33,760 nucleotides of DNA. Origin: Pandoraea sp. (GTDB lineage Bacteria; Pseudomonadota; Gammaproteobacteria; Burkholderiales; Burkholderiaceae). Below the pieces are notes generated by a model. The model saw only the letters and a list, made by a program, of their open reading frames with translations. It ran no database searches and was not told the DNA's origin. This document shows positions 24,222 through 32,578 of the stretch, piece after piece. The first letter of the stretch is position 1. Each line of letters starts with the position of its first letter. The stretch lies in NCBI GenBank assembly GCA_031291335.1, contig JARLJF010000096.1, forward strand, positions 1 through 33,760, given 5' to 3'. The translations under genes and the position numbers were made by a program.

Positions 24222-24259
24222 AGAGCGATATCGCATCACAAATCGCCTCCGGAGCCCGC

Positions 24260-25051
24260 ATGCTGTCTGCCGTCGCCATCGCGTTCGTTGGAATGATCTG
24301 TGCGTTGCTCGCTGTCTGGGTCTACCAGCGGCGGACCCGCAACGCCGGTATGGTCGACCCGGTCTGGGCCGCTGCCCTTGCGGGCGTCGCGGCGATCGCG
24401 GCATCGCTTGGGACTGGCGACGTCATCAACCGGGTCTTCGTTGGTCTCGCCGGAGGCATCTGGGGCCTGCGTCTGGCGGTACACCTCTGGCGACGCAACT
24501 ACGGAAAACCTGAGGACGCACGCTACCTGCAATTCCGCGAGCAATGGGGCAGCAACGCTGACCGCAACCTGTTTTGGTTCTTCCAGTCGCAAGGCGTGAT
24601 CGCCATGTTGCTGGCCACGGCGTTCTTCGTGCCCGCATTCAACTCGCATGCCCCCGCGCCGTTGGCCGTTGCCATCGCCGCGCTCATCTGGCTGGCCGCC
24701 GTCGCGGGCGAAGCCTCGGCCGACCGTCAACTTCGACGATTCACCGCTCAAACCGCCCATCGCGGTGACGTCTGCCAAGTCGGTTGGTGGCGCTATTCAC
24801 GTCATCCCAACTACTTCTTCGAATGTCTGCACTGGTGCGCTTACCCGGTGCTCGCTTTTGGCGCGCCGTGGGCATGGGCCACGCTGCTTCCCCCGCTGCT
24901 CATGGCATGGCTGCTACTCAAGGTGTCGGGCATCCCCCTGCTCGAAGCGCATCTCATGCAATCCCGTCCCGCCTACAAGACGTACATGCAGACCACCAGC
25001 GCGCTCATTCCTTGGCCGCCGAAGAAGACCGCCGAAACCTCGTTGCCATGA
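24260..25051 (+). CDS. DUF1295 membrane protein (steroid 5-alpha-reductase-like)
   Basis: Integral membrane protein of 263 residues with six to seven hydrophobic segments. The C-terminal block with GWWRYSRHPNYFFECLHW, and later LLEAHLMQSRPAYKTYMQTTSALIPW, is the DUF1295 signature, shared with NAD(P)H-dependent membrane reductases and methyltransferases of the 5-alpha-reductase/ICMT fold. It is first in the ECF-controlled operon with two CFA-like methyltransferases, so reduction of an unsaturated fatty-acyl intermediate is a reasonable guess; no activity is demonstrated by sequence alone. Its stop may overlap a start codon of the next gene. Confidence 0.88.
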   Translation: MLSAVAIAFVGMICALLAVWVYQRRTRNAGMVDPVWAAALAGVAAIAASLGTGDVINRVFVGLAGGIWGLRLAVHLWRRNYGKPEDARYLQFREQWGSNADRNLFWFFQSQGVIAMLLATAFFVPAFNSHAPAPLAVAIAALIWLAAVAGEASADRQLRRFTAQTAHRGDVCQVGWWRYSRHPNYFFECLHWCAYPVLAFGAPWAWATLLPPLLMAWLLLKVSGIPLLEAHLMQSRPAYKTYMQTTSALIPWPPKKTAETSLP

Positions 25052-25080
25052 TCCCGCGTCGAAGCCAGGAGCCCGACACC

Positions 25081-26193
25081 ATGACCGTATCGCTCACGCA
25101 ACCCCCTGCCGCTCGCGCCACAGCGCCTGATGAGACCGGACTGATCCGCCTCTGTGAACGAGGCTTCGTGCCAGATATCGCGCTTCGAGCGGGCATGCGC
25201 CTGCTGATGCGCCAGCGCTTGCGTCAGGCGCATGCACACGATCCCGAGCGAAGCGCCGAAGCGCTCGCCACGTTGTTGCGAGAACTGCGAGCCAGCCCGA
25301 TCGCCATCGACACCCAGGCTGCCAACACGCAGCACTACGAGGTGCCGAGCGACTTCTTCGTCGAACATCTCGGACCCGCGATGAAGTACTCGTGCTGCTA
25401 TTACCCCAACGGGGACGAGACGCTTTCGCAGGCCGAACAGGCCATGCTCGCGCTCTATGCGCAGCGCGCCGAGATTGCCGACGGCCAACGAATCCTCGAT
25501 CTCGGCTGCGGGTGGGGTTCGCTCTCGCTGTGGCTGGCTACGCGATACCCGCATGCGCAGATCGTCGGCTTGTCGAACTCACACGGTCAACGCCGCTTCA
25601 TCGAGTCGGCGGCCGCGCGGCGCGGGCTGCGCAATCTGCGAATCGTGACCGGCAATGTGGCCGACTTCGAATTCGATGACGCCGTTCGGGAAGCGTTCGA
25701 CCGTGTCCTGTCCGTGGAAATGTTCGAGCACATGAAGAACTACGGCGCCCTGCTCGGGAAAATTGCCCGCTGGCTCAATGACGACGGGAAGCTGTTCGTC
25801 CACCTCTTCGCGCATCGTCACGTCGCTTACCACTTCCAGAACCACGATGGCAGCGACTGGATGTCGAGACACTTCTTCACCGGCGGCACCATGCCCAGCG
25901 CGGATCTGCTGCTGCATTTTCAGGACGACCTGCGCATCGAGAACCGCTGGTGGCTCGATGGCCGCCATTACCAGCGCACGGCCAATCAATGGCTGGCGGC
26001 GCTCGATGCGTCGCGCGCGCTCACCCTGCCGATTCTGGAGGCAGGCTACGGCACACAAGCTCACATTCAGTTTCAACGGTGGCGCATGTTCTACATGGCG
26101 GTCGCCGAACTCTTCGGTTACGACCAGGGCCGGGAATGGGGCGTCGGTCATTACCTGTTTGTCCGGAGCGCAACGCAGGGGAGCCTTCAATGA
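25081..26193 (+). CDS. CFA-like SAM-dependent methyltransferase (first copy)
   Basis: Methyltransferase of 370 residues in the cyclopropane-fatty-acid synthase superfamily, but divergent from canonical Cfa. The substrate-binding segment is QHYEVPSDFF at about 84-93, followed by KYSCCYYP. The SAM loop is LDLGCGWGSLSLWLA at about 139-153. SVEMFEHMKNYGALL carries the catalytic-loop glutamate. The C-terminus lacks the usual Cfa ending. It probably methylates a lipid-linked acyl chain. I chose the ATG at 25081 for its AGGAG; an ATG at 25048 overlapping the previous stop would add 11 residues and would match the ATGA junctions elsewhere in the operon. The end overlaps the FAD-oxidoreductase start. 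Confidence 0.88.
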   Translation: MTVSLTQPPAARATAPDETGLIRLCERGFVPDIALRAGMRLLMRQRLRQAHAHDPERSAEALATLLRELRASPIAIDTQAANTQHYEVPSDFFVEHLGPAMKYSCCYYPNGDETLSQAEQAMLALYAQRAEIADGQRILDLGCGWGSLSLWLATRYPHAQIVGLSNSHGQRRFIESAAARRGLRNLRIVTGNVADFEFDDAVREAFDRVLSVEMFEHMKNYGALLGKIARWLNDDGKLFVHLFAHRHVAYHFQNHDGSDWMSRHFFTGGTMPSADLLLHFQDDLRIENRWWLDGRHYQRTANQWLAALDASRALTLPILEAGYGTQAHIQFQRWRMFYMAVAELFGYDQGREWGVGHYLFVRSATQGSLQ

Positions 26194-27503
26194 CCGCACC
26201 CACTGTCGCTCTGCCACCGGGACAACGCGTCGCCGTAGTCGGCGCGGGCATTGCCGGACTCGCCAGCGCCTATCTGCTGGCACGCAAGCATCACGTGACA
26301 CTGTTCGAGGCTGGCGGCTACCTTGGCGGTCACACGAACACTGTCGATGTCTCGCTCGACGGGCTTCACGCGCCAGTCGACACCGGCTTTCTGGTCTTCA
26401 ACGATCGCACGTATCCCAATCTGATCGCGCTGTTCGACGAACTCGGCGTGAGCACCATCGCGAGCGATATGTCGTTCTCGGTATCGGTCGATGGCGGCGC
26501 GCTCGAATGGGCAGGCACGAACCTGAATACGGTATTCGCGCAACGCCGCAACCTCTATTCCCCAAGCTTTCTGGGCATGTTGCGCGACGTGCTGCGCTTT
26601 AACGCCACGGCAGAGGAACACCTCCAGCACGCGATCAGCAAGCGCCAGTCCGTGGGCGACCTGCTGTTGACCAACGGGTACGGGCAGCCCTTTCAGCATC
26701 ACTACCTCTTGCCGATGGCCGCCGCCATCTGGTCGAGCCGGGCGGCCGACATCCTGCACTTTCCGGCAGCGACCTTCCTTCGCTTCTGCCTGAACCACGC
26801 GCTGCTACAGACTCGTCACCGCCCGCAGTGGAGAACGGTGGCGGGCGGCGGGCGCGACTATGTGCGCCGCATGAGCGCGACGCTCGACGATGTGCGCCTG
26901 AGAACCCCTGTGCGACGCGTCACGCGTGATCCGGACGGTGTCACGCTTTCGTTCGGCGACGGCGAATCACAGCGCTTCGACGCCGTTGTTCTGGCCGGCC
27001 ACGCCCCTGATAGTCTGCGGCTGCTGAGCGACACCACCCCGGCAGAGCACCGGATTCTCAGCGCCATGCGTTATCAACCCAACAGCGCGGTGCTGCATAC
27101 GGACCCGAAGCTGCTGCCACGCCGCCGCCGCGTCTGGTCGGCCTGGAACTATGTCAGTCAGGCGGGTCAGGCGACCCAGGTCGCGGACATGCAGCGCCCC
27201 GTATGCGTGAGCTATCTGCTCAACCAGCTACAGGCCCTGCCCTTCAGTTCGCCGGTGATCGTCACGCTCAACCCGGTCGAGGAACCGGCCCCCCATACGG
27301 TGCTGGGACGCTTCGCTTACGAGCACCCGCTTCTCGATCTCGCGGCCGTTGACGCTCAATTGCGTCTGCCTGAGCTTCAGGGCCGCCAGCGCACCTGGTT
27401 CGCGGGCGCGTGGACGGGCTATGGGTTCCATGAAGACGGGCTGAAATCCGCCTTGCGGGTGGCCAGTGACTTCGGCGTCTCGCCGGCATGGGCGAAGCTA
27501 TGA
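26190..27503 (+). CDS. FAD-dependent oxidoreductase (NAD(P)-binding, COG2907-like)
   Basis: Flavoprotein of 437 residues. The N-terminal dinucleotide fold VAVVGAGIAGLASAYLLA and the acidic end of strand two in LFEAGGYLGGHTNTV are at about 13-48. NRRG-like and DTGFLVFNDRTYPNL segments follow, and the C-terminal FAD contact is WFAGAWTGYGFHEDGLKSA. The architecture is that of the amine-oxidase/desaturase group found next to CFA synthases and DUF1365. In furan fatty-acid synthesis in alphaproteobacteria, a flavoprotein works with a CFA-like methylase (as I recall), so dehydrogenation of a methylated acyl chain is likely. The ATG overlaps the preceding stop as ATGA, with GGGGAG before it. Confidence 0.9.
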   Translation: MTAPTVALPPGQRVAVVGAGIAGLASAYLLARKHHVTLFEAGGYLGGHTNTVDVSLDGLHAPVDTGFLVFNDRTYPNLIALFDELGVSTIASDMSFSVSVDGGALEWAGTNLNTVFAQRRNLYSPSFLGMLRDVLRFNATAEEHLQHAISKRQSVGDLLLTNGYGQPFQHHYLLPMAAAIWSSRAADILHFPAATFLRFCLNHALLQTRHRPQWRTVAGGGRDYVRRMSATLDDVRLRTPVRRVTRDPDGVTLSFGDGESQRFDAVVLAGHAPDSLRLLSDTTPAEHRILSAMRYQPNSAVLHTDPKLLPRRRRVWSAWNYVSQAGQATQVADMQRPVCVSYLLNQLQALPFSSPVIVTLNPVEEPAPHTVLGRFAYEHPLLDLAAVDAQLRLPELQGRQRTWFAGAWTGYGFHEDGLKSALRVASDFGVSPAWAKL

Positions 27504-28345
27504 ATCCCGTAGATTCCGCAGATCCTTTGGACACCACAACGCCCTGTCAAACACCGGCCGTCTGGCTGTTGCGCGGTCGCGTGACCCACGAGCGACTGCA
27601 TCCCGTGCGGCACGCGTTCGTGTATCCGATGTTTCAGATTGCTTGCGATATCGGGCGTCCGGAAGCGCTGCGCAGTCGCTGGTTCGCCATGGACCGCAGC
27701 CGGCTCCTCTCCCTGAGATCACGTGATTTCGGTCCACGCGACGCAAGCGCGCTCGTGCCGTGGATGCGCGCACGTCTCGCGGAGGCCGGCATTCCGGCCG
27801 ATGGCGAACTCTGGTTACAGACGATTCCGCGCATGGCGGGCTACGCCTTCAACCCGGTGAGCTTCTGGTATTGCCACGACCGTCAGGCAAACCTGCGCGC
27901 GCTGTATGCAGATGTGCGCAATACCTTCGGCGAGCATCACGGGTATCTGCTCAGCGCTCCCGGGCATGCGGCGATTCGCGGTGACACGCGACTCGTCTGC
28001 CGGAAGGTCTTTCACGTGTCGCCGTTCTGCGATGTCGAAGGTCAGTATGAGTTTCGCGTCCACCGCGTCGGCACCTCGTGGTCGGTCGCCATCGATTACC
28101 GAGTCGGCGACACGCTGATGCTGCGCACCGCCGTCGCCATGCAAGCAGAGCCGTTCACGGGGCGACGCGTGTTGCGCGCCGTACTTTCGCAGCCCTTCAA
28201 TGCGATCAACGTCGTCATCAGAATTCACTGGCAGGCAATGCGGCTCTTGTTTAAGCGGGTGCCGTTCCATGGCAAGACCCCGCCCGCCCTGTCTGCGCCC
28301 CAACCCCAGCACCCAGCGTCCTCCGATCAGGAGACCCATTCATGA
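27500..28345 (+). CDS. DUF1365 domain protein
   Basis: Protein of 281 residues. It opens with a short polar region, then WLLRGRVTHERLHPVRHAFVYPMF, and contains GYAFNPVSFWYCHD and RKVFHVSPFCDVEGQYEF, all standard for DUF1365 (COG3496). Its biochemistry is not established. It is almost always found between an FAD oxidoreductase and a CFA synthase, as here, which implies a step in the same lipid modification. Both ends overlap neighbours by four bases (ATGA). Confidence 0.9.
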   Translation: MNPVDSADPLDTTTPCQTPAVWLLRGRVTHERLHPVRHAFVYPMFQIACDIGRPEALRSRWFAMDRSRLLSLRSRDFGPRDASALVPWMRARLAEAGIPADGELWLQTIPRMAGYAFNPVSFWYCHDRQANLRALYADVRNTFGEHHGYLLSAPGHAAIRGDTRLVCRKVFHVSPFCDVEGQYEFRVHRVGTSWSVAIDYRVGDTLMLRTAVAMQAEPFTGRRVLRAVLSQPFNAINVVIRIHWQAMRLLFKRVPFHGKTPPALSAPQPQHPASSDQETHS

Positions 28346-29553
28346 TTCCGCTCCGACTGCTCTCACCGCACCCTGTTGTTCCGATCTGGGCTCGCTTGTT
28401 TCTCACGTTATTGCGCCGAATTCGGACCGGACACCTGACACTCATCTGCCCCGACGGCACCGTGCATGCGTTCGGCGATTCCCACAGCGCGCCGCACGCC
28501 ACGATTCACCTGCATGATTGGCGAGCGTGCCGCCGCATCCTGCATGCCGGCGATATCGGCTTCGCAGAGGCTTATCGAGCCGGATGGGTCGATTCGCCAG
28601 ACCTGGTAGCGCTGCTCCGGATGGCCATACGGAATCTGCCGTCGGTCTCCAAAACCGTCACGGGCTCAAGGCTCGCGCGAGTCTGGTATCACCTCCGGCA
28701 TCGCCTGCGCGCCAACTCCCGCGCAGGCAGTCGACGCAACATTCATGCGCACTACGACCTCGGCAACCCGTTTTACAGCTTGTGGCTCGATACGACATGG
28801 ACGTATTCGAGCGCCTGGTTCGACGGCGACGACCAACGCTCGCTCGCCGACGCACAGTCCGCCAAGTACCAACGAATCATCGACACATTGGGCCTGCGCC
28901 CCGGCGACCGTGTGCTGGAGATCGGGTGCGGCTGGGGTGGGTTCGCGCTACATGCGGCTCGACAAGGTATTGCCGTGTACGGCGTCACGATCTCGCAGGC
29001 GCAACACGCCATAGCCACAGCCCGCATCGACGCCGAGGGGTTGGGCCACCTCGCAGAGATCTCGCTGACCGATTACCGCGACCTGAAGGGTCAGTTTGCT
29101 GCGATCGTCTCCATCGAGATGTTCGAGGCGGTGGGCGAGGCGTATTGGCCGACCTTCTTCGACGTGCTCAAGTCTCGCCTTCTCCCCGGCGGCCGAGCGC
29201 TCATTCAATCGATCACCATCGATGACAACGCCTTCGATGCTTACCGGACATCGAGCGACTTCATCCGCGAATTCATCTTCCCGGGCGGCATGCTGCCGAG
29301 CGCGGAACGATTCGTAAGCGCCTCGCGCGAAGGAGGCATGAGCGCCTCGCAGACGTTGAGCTTCGGTCTGGATTACGCGAAAACGTTACAGCACTGGTAT
29401 GCGGCATTCGAGTCGCAGATCGACGCGGTGCGCGCGCAGGGCTTTGACGACACGTTCATCCGGACCTGGCGCCTGTACCTCCTCTACTGCGAGGCAGCCT
29501 TCGCAGAGCGGCGCATCGATGTGCGGCATTTCGTCGTGACTCACGAGGATTAG
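28342..29553 (+). CDS. cfa: Cyclopropane-fatty-acyl-phospholipid synthase family protein (second copy)
   Basis: SAM-dependent methyltransferase of 403 residues, close to canonical Cfa in layout. The N-terminal substrate domain covers about 1-125. [16 protein letters not shown] and TWTYSSAWF are at about 135-160, the SAM loop [15 protein letters not shown] at 191-205, then [13 protein letters not shown] with the active-site glutamate, and [14 protein letters not shown]. Known relatives add a methylene bridge to unsaturated phospholipid chains at the inner membrane; some make methyl branches instead. It is last in the ECF-controlled operon, overlapping DUF1365 as ATGA with GGAG before it. Two different Cfa paralogues in one operon suggest two distinct methyl transfers or a heteromeric enzyme. 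Confidence 0.93.
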   Translation: MIPLRLLSPHPVVPIWARLFLTLLRRIRTGHLTLICPDGTVHAFGDSHSAPHATIHLHDWRACRRILHAGDIGFAEAYRAGWVDSPDLVALLRMAIRNLPSVSKTVTGSRLARVWYHLRHRLRANSRAGSRRNIHAHYDLGNPFYSLWLDTTWTYSSAWFDGDDQRSLADAQSAKYQRIIDTLGLRPGDRVLEIGCGWGGFALHAARQGIAVYGVTISQAQHAIATARIDAEGLGHLAEISLTDYRDLKGQFAAIVSIEMFEAVGEAYWPTFFDVLKSRLLPGGRALIQSITIDDNAFDAYRTSSDFIREFIFPGGMLPSAERFVSASREGGMSASQTLSFGLDYAKTLQHWYAAFESQIDAVRAQGFDDTFIRTWRLYLLYCEAAFAERRIDVRHFVVTHED

Positions 29554-29638
29554 TGCGAGGCACAACGCGAGGAATTACGCCGGGCATACCGCACGCAGCC
29601 GAAAGCCCCCATCCGCGACAGGGGCGGCTTGCGTACCG

Positions 29639-29666
29639 TTCGAATATTCCATATTATTGGAAATAT
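29639..29666. promoter_or_regulatory. ArsR-type operator before arsH
   Basis: TTCGAATATTCC at 29639-29650 is followed by GGAAATAT at 29659-29666, giving an imperfect dyad TATTCC-N8-GGAAATA. The first part resembles TTCGATATTTCC before arsC at 9 of 12 positions. It ends eight bases before the preferred arsH start, so binding would block both promoter and translation start. Confidence 0.5.
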
Positions 29667-29674
29667 CAAAACAA

Positions 29675-30442
29675 ATGCCGTTTGCCATCATGCCTACCGT
29701 CTCGTCGCAGCCAACCCTTCCTGCCCTGAAGTCCCGGTATCTCGACGTCTCCATTGCGTCGCAGCTCGGCATGGCGGACGCGCCACCGGCTCGCATCCTG
29801 CTCCTGTACGGATCACTGCGAGAGCGCTCGTACTCGCGCCTATTGACGGAAGAAGCCGCCCGGCTGCTGGAGCGAATGGGCGCAGAGGTTCGCATCTTCG
29901 ACCCGCGCGGCTTGCCGATGCCGGACGAAATCGATGGCGATGCCCATCCCAAGGTCAAGGCGTTGCGCGATCTGTCGCTGTGGTCGGAGGGGCAGGTCTG
30001 GTGCAGTCCCGAACGGCACGGCACGATTTCCGCCGTCATGAAGACGCAGATCGATCATCTGCCGCTCTCGATGGGCGGCGTCCGGCCGACGCAAGGGCGA
30101 ACACTTGCCGTCATGCAGGTCAGCGGCGGCTCGCAATCCTTCAACTCGGTCAATCAGTTGCGTCAACTCGGCCGGTGGATGCGCATGTTCACGATCCCGA
30201 ATCAGTCCTCGGTCGCCAAGGCGTTTCAGGAATTTGACGAGGCCGGTCGCATGCGACCGTCCGCCTATTACGACCGCGTTGTGGATGTGATGGAGGAGTT
30301 GGTCAAGTTCACGCTGCTGCTGCGTGGAAAGAGCGACTACCTCGTTGATCGCTACAGCGAACGCGCCGAGGCGGATACGCCGATCGACGCCACGACCGAC
30401 TTGTCCGCTATCGCGATCGGCGCGACGTCAAACGCGACATAG
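29675..30442 (+). CDS. arsH: ArsH, NADPH-dependent FMN reductase of organoarsenical resistance
   Basis: Cytosolic flavoprotein of 255 residues. The flavodoxin-like FMN loop is [13 protein letters not shown], followed by [45 protein letters not shown] and [21 protein letters not shown] are the family-defining segments. Characterised ArsH proteins oxidise trivalent methylarsenicals to less toxic pentavalent forms. Starts are possible at a TTG at 29657, the ATG at 29675 and an ATG at 29690; I use 29675 because it lies after the operator-like site and has a weak GGAAAT before it. It converges with arsR, 20 bases away. Confidence 0.94.
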   Translation: MPFAIMPTVSSQPTLPALKSRYLDVSIASQLGMADAPPARILLLYGSLRERSYSRLLTEEAARLLERMGAEVRIFDPRGLPMPDEIDGDAHPKVKALRDLSLWSEGQVWCSPERHGTISAVMKTQIDHLPLSMGGVRPTQGRTLAVMQVSGGSQSFNSVNQLRQLGRWMRMFTIPNQSSVAKAFQEFDEAGRMRPSAYYDRVVDVMEELVKFTLLLRGKSDYLVDRYSERAEADTPIDATTDLSAIAIGATSNAT

Positions 30443-30462
30443 CCGCAGCCGAATAAGGTGAC

Positions 30463-30798
30463 TCAGCACTTGCGCGGCGATGCCGGTTCGCACAGCCCCG
30501 GCACGCCCTGACAGCAGTTTTCGGTGAGAAAGCCGATCAGCGCGTTCATCTTGTCGATGGACGCCGCGTAGTAGATGTACCGCCCTTCCTGCCTGGACGA
30601 AATGAGCCCCGCGTTGGAAAGCTCTTTCAGATGGAACGACAGCGTCGCGTTGGCAAGCCCGAGCGTCTCGGCAATATTACCGACGCTAAGCCCTTCGGGG
30701 CCGGCGACGACCAACAGCCGGAACACGGCGAGTCTATGGCCTTGCGCCAGTGCGGCAAGGGCTTTGACGGCGTCGGTATCGTTCAAGATGGTTTGCAT
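30463..30798 (-). CDS. arsR: ArsR/SmtB-family arsenite-responsive repressor
   Basis: Winged-helix repressor of 111 residues, released from DNA by arsenite. The recognition helix lies in LSVGNIAETLGLANATLSFHLKELSNAGLI, about 37-66, and the wing in SSRQEGRYIYYA. It has no CxC pair in the DNA-binding helix. Instead it carries C95, C96, C103 and C111 at the C-terminus, the arrangement known from Acidithiobacillus ferrooxidans ArsR (C95, C96, C102). It is divergent from arsC, with an operator-like site in the 63-base gap. Confidence 0.94.
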   Translation of the reverse strand: MQTILNDTDAVKALAALAQGHRLAVFRLLVVAGPEGLSVGNIAETLGLANATLSFHLKELSNAGLISSRQEGRYIYYAASIDKMNALIGFLTENCCQGVPGLCEPASPRKC

Positions 30799-30835
30799 GT
30801 AGTCGATTGGCCCGTGCTCGACACGGATTCGTTAT

Positions 30836-30851
30836 TTCGATATTTCCGGAA
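30836..30851. promoter_or_regulatory. ArsR-type operator between arsR and arsC
   Basis: TTCGATATTTCC at 30836-30847 overlaps the palindrome TTCCGGAA at 30844-30851. It lies in the 63-base divergent gap between arsR and arsC and is similar to the site before arsH, so ArsR probably controls both units. Confidence 0.55.
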
Positions 30852-30861
30852 TCTTTGCGTC

Positions 30862-31383
30862 ATGATACAAGCAGATATCCCCAAGCGCCATGTACTGTTC
30901 CTCTGCACGCACAACTCGGCGCGCTCCGTGCTCGCCGAAGCCATTCTCAATGACCTGGGTGGCAACCGGTTCGTCGCTTTCAGCGCAGGCAGCCAACCGT
31001 CCGGTCAGCCGAATCCGTACGCGCTCGAACTGCTGGCCTTGCGCGGCGTTGACACCTCGACACTGCGCAGCAAGTCGTGGGACGAATTCGCGCAACCCGG
31101 GGCACCGCGCATCGATTTCATTTTCACCGTCTGCGACAACGCCGCTGGCGAGACCTGCCCCTTCTGGCCGGGCCATCCCGCGAAAGCCCATTGGGGCGTG
31201 CCCGACCCGTCGCAAACTCAGGGAACGCCGGACGACATTCGCAAAGCGTTTCTCCAGACCGACCTGCAACTTCGCGCGCGTATCGAGCGACTTCTGGATC
31301 TCCCATTGGAAAAGCTCGATCCGAAGGATGCGCAGCAGCAGCTTCAGGAGATCGGCAACCGGCTTCGCGCCAAGGAGGCGTGA
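30862..31383 (+). CDS. arsC: Arsenate reductase, low-molecular-weight phosphatase type
   Basis: Reduces arsenate to arsenite in the cytosol, feeding the exporter encoded next. It has 173 residues. The phosphatase loop is CTHNSAR with nucleophile C15 and R21. The resolving cysteines appear to be C91 and C99 in TVCDNAAGETCPFWPG, and D115 in VPDPSQ is the general acid. This is the thioredoxin- or glutaredoxin-coupled family, slightly larger than the Staphylococcus enzyme. The ATG at 30862 follows the operator; a longer upstream frame back to 30631 runs antisense through arsR and is not used. Its stop overlaps the acr3 start by one base (TGATG). Confidence 0.94.
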   Translation: MIQADIPKRHVLFLCTHNSARSVLAEAILNDLGGNRFVAFSAGSQPSGQPNPYALELLALRGVDTSTLRSKSWDEFAQPGAPRIDFIFTVCDNAAGETCPFWPGHPAKAHWGVPDPSQTQGTPDDIRKAFLQTDLQLRARIERLLDLPLEKLDPKDAQQQLQEIGNRLRAKEA

Positions 31384-32468
31384 TGTCCGACTCGCTTCAC
31401 AACACGGGTCCGTCGACAGCAAGATCCGACAGGCCGGCGATCATGGGCAACTTCGAGCGATACCTGTCGGTCTGGGTGATCCTCTGTATGGTCGCGGGCG
31501 TACTCGTCGGGCATATCGCACCGACCTACGTCGGACGTGTCTCGCAGTTCGAGGTGGCTCACGTCAACCTCGTGGTCGCCGTGTTGATATGGACGATGAT
31601 CGTACCGATGCTTCTGAAGATCGACTTCGGCGCACTGCGTCGTGTCACTGAGCACTGGCGCGGGGTGGCCGTCACCGTTGGGGTGAACTGGCTGGTCAAG
31701 CCCTTCTCGATGGCATTGCTGGCGTGGCTGTTCATCCGGCATGGGTTCGCTGCATGGCTTCCGGCAGATCAGGTGGATAGCTACATCGCAGGACTGATTC
31801 TGCTCGCTGCGGCGCCCTGTACCGCGATGGTGTTCGTGTGGTCCCAATTGTGCAAAGGCGACGCGTATTTCACGCTCTCGCAAGTCGCGCTGAACGACGC
31901 CATCATGATCGTTGCCTTCGCTCCCATCGTGGCGCTGCTGCTCGGTGTCTCTGCCATTCGCGTGCCGTGGGACACGTTGCTTGTCTCGGTCGGCGTCTAC
32001 ATTCTGATCCCGGTCGCGATGGCACAAGGCTTACGCCGCGCATTGCGCCACCGCAGCCCGAAGACGCTCGAAAACGTGACCGCCGCCGCAGCGCCCTATT
32101 CCATGAGCGCACTGCTCGCCACGCTGGTATTGCTGTTCGCCTTTCAGGGAGACGTGATTGTCGAACAGCCGGTCGTGATCGGACTGCTCGCCATTCCTAT
32201 CGTGGTGCAGGTGATGCTCAATGCGGGGCTCGCTTATGCGTTGAATCGAAAGCTCGGCGTTGCCCATTGCGTGGCCGGACCGTCGAGCCTGATTGCGGCG
32301 AGCAACTTCTTCGAGCTGGCGGTGGCCACCGCCATCAGCGTCTTCGGTCTGCGCTCGGGCGCGGCACTGGCCACCGTCGTTGGGGTACTCGTCGAGGTTC
32401 CGTTGATGCTGGTCGTCGTCCGTGTCGTGAATCGATCCCAAGACTGGTACGAGAGGCAGCGGCAGTGA
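31383..32468 (+). CDS. acr3: Arsenite efflux transporter, ACR3 family
   Basis: Inner-membrane arsenite exporter of 361 residues with about ten membrane helices. The family signature AAAPCTAMVFVWSQLCKGD includes C146, matching the essential cysteine of characterised Acr3 proteins, and is followed by TLSQVALNDAIM. Near the C-terminus GPSSLIAASNFFELAVATAIS holds the conserved glutamate. The N-terminal 20 residues are polar and variable; an internal ATG at codon 21 could be an alternative start. Translation is coupled to arsC through TGATG. The pair forms the core of the resistance operon under ArsR. Confidence 0.95.
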   Translation: MSDSLHNTGPSTARSDRPAIMGNFERYLSVWVILCMVAGVLVGHIAPTYVGRVSQFEVAHVNLVVAVLIWTMIVPMLLKIDFGALRRVTEHWRGVAVTVGVNWLVKPFSMALLAWLFIRHGFAAWLPADQVDSYIAGLILLAAAPCTAMVFVWSQLCKGDAYFTLSQVALNDAIMIVAFAPIVALLLGVSAIRVPWDTLLVSVGVYILIPVAMAQGLRRALRHRSPKTLENVTAAAAPYSMSALLATLVLLFAFQGDVIVEQPVVIGLLAIPIVVQVMLNAGLAYALNRKLGVAHCVAGPSSLIAASNFFELAVATAISVFGLRSGAALATVVGVLVEVPLMLVVVRVVNRSQDWYERQRQ

Positions 32469-32578
32469 CGGTCTGGTTGCTGGTGCGCATGCGACGCCTC
32501 GACTCAGCCACCGGCACGGCGCTGCCGCCGTCTTCCTTGCGAACCGTCACCGGCCGCACAGTGCGCGTCGCTCAAACG

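Noticed and set aside
29575..29640. Intrinsic terminator after the CFA operon
   Set aside because: AGCCCC and GGGGC can pair around an 11-base loop, but the stem is interrupted and no T-tract follows; too weak to list.
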